Shown: positions 13,781 through 14,159 of the stretch, one piece after another | Position numbering within the stretch: position 1 is the first letter of the stretch | Layout: each line of letters starts with the position of its first letter | Assembly: GCA_023436115.1 (NCBI GenBank) | Contig: JAEZKQ010000011.1 | Coordinates: forward strand, 1-14,159 | Direction of reading: 5' to 3' | Length of the DNA stretch: 14,159 nucleotides | Origin: Bacillota bacterium | Lineage (GTDB): Bacteria; Bacillota; Clostridia; Christensenellales; SZUA-584 | Notes under the pieces: generated by a model | Database searches by the model: none | The model's input: the letters and a program-made list of their open reading frames with translations, nothing else | What the model was told of the DNA's origin: nothing | Position numbers and translations under genes: made by a program

Positions 13781-14159
13781 ATGGCTGAATATAAATTCTG
13801 GTTTGTCGTGGGGTCGCAGCACCTGTATGGCCCCGAAGTGTTAAAAGAGGTCGCCGCACACGCGCAGACAATGGCGGACGGATTCAACACGGATAACAAG
13901 ATACCGTTTGAAGTCGTGTCCAAAGGCGTGGTCACCACGCCCGACGAGATCAAAGAGGTCTGCATCGCCGCCAACAGCGACAAAGCATGTGCAGGTGTGA
14001 TCACTTGGATGCACACGTTCTCGCCCAGTAAGATGTGGATCGGCGGGCTGACATTGCTCAACAAACCTTACCTGCACCTCAACACACAGTTCAATAAGAA
14101 CCTGCCGTTTGATACCATCGACATGAACTTCATGAACACCAACCAGTCCGCGCACGGCG
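13781..14159 (+). CDS. araA: L-arabinose isomerase, 5' part (runs off the window)
   Basis: The enzyme interconverts L-arabinose and L-ribulose in the cytoplasm. Only the first 126 codons are present, about a quarter of the usual 500, and the frame is open to the last base. The match to AraA is clear: FWFVVGSQHLYGPEVL (residues 6-21), TTPDEIK, CAGVITWMHTFSPSKMWIGGL, LNKPYLHLNTQFN and IDMNFMNTNQSAHG. The E. coli enzyme has the same blocks in the same order. AAAGAAAGGAAG lies before the ATG, and the gene follows the kinase stop by 18 nt, so the two are one operon. The gene fixes the sugar for the locus as L-arabinose more firmly than any other in the window. An araD epimerase would be expected outside the window. 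Confidence 0.96.
   Translation, partial: MAEYKFWFVVGSQHLYGPEVLKEVAAHAQTMADGFNTDNKIPFEVVSKGVVTTPDEIKEVCIAANSDKACAGVITWMHTFSPSKMWIGGLTLLNKPYLHLNTQFNKNLPFDTIDMNFMNTNQSAHG

Noticed and set aside
1..14159. CRISPR array, tRNA or rRNA gene, transposase or phage gene
   Set aside because: I saw no regularly spaced repeat, cloverleaf, ribosomal RNA stretch, insertion-sequence end or mobile-element protein anywhere in the window.

Overview
The window looks like chromosomal DNA from an anaerobic, Clostridia-like Firmicute. The signs are a tRNA-sensing T-box leader, AGGAGG-type ribosome binding sites, U-tract terminators, lipoprotein-type solute-binding proteins and a YesN/YesM-type two-component pair. 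All genes read on the + strand. I can give no species name from sequence alone.

Region 1 (1-2290) is a single-gene unit. A perfect-consensus promoter drives a complete T-box leader, followed by a fatty-acyl-CoA synthetase-like gene and a strong terminator. T-boxes normally control aminoacyl-tRNA synthetases or amino-acid supply genes, so an acyl-CoA ligase under a T-box is the most unusual point here. The best reading of the specifier is CUC (Leu), which would fit activation of isovalerate for reductive leucine synthesis. That link is inference.

Region 2 (2290-6750) is a translationally coupled sensory operon: AraC-type response regulator, YesM-type membrane histidine kinase and sugar-binding lipoprotein. 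The genes overlap by 4 nt at each junction, and tandem terminators close the operon. It resembles the three-component systems AraPST of Geobacillus (arabinose) and XylFII-LytS-YesN of Clostridium (xylose).

Region 3 (6750-11896) is a YtfQ-YtfR-YtfT-YjfF-type sugar ABC importer: binding lipoprotein, double-domain ATPase and two permeases. Candidate operator repeats lie in front of it, a strong hairpin follows the binding-protein gene, and a degenerate copy of the first permease's 3' end lies between the two permease genes.

Region 4 (11897-14159) starts with a non-coding stretch holding a long hairpin and a 31-bp-spaced direct repeat. It continues with an FGGY sugar kinase and the 5' part of araA (L-arabinose isomerase), which runs off the window end. 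Together, regions 2-4 make an L-arabinose (or arabinose-like pentose/galactofuranose) sensing, uptake and catabolism locus: external sugar is sensed, the importer is induced, and arabinose is isomerised to ribulose and phosphorylated.
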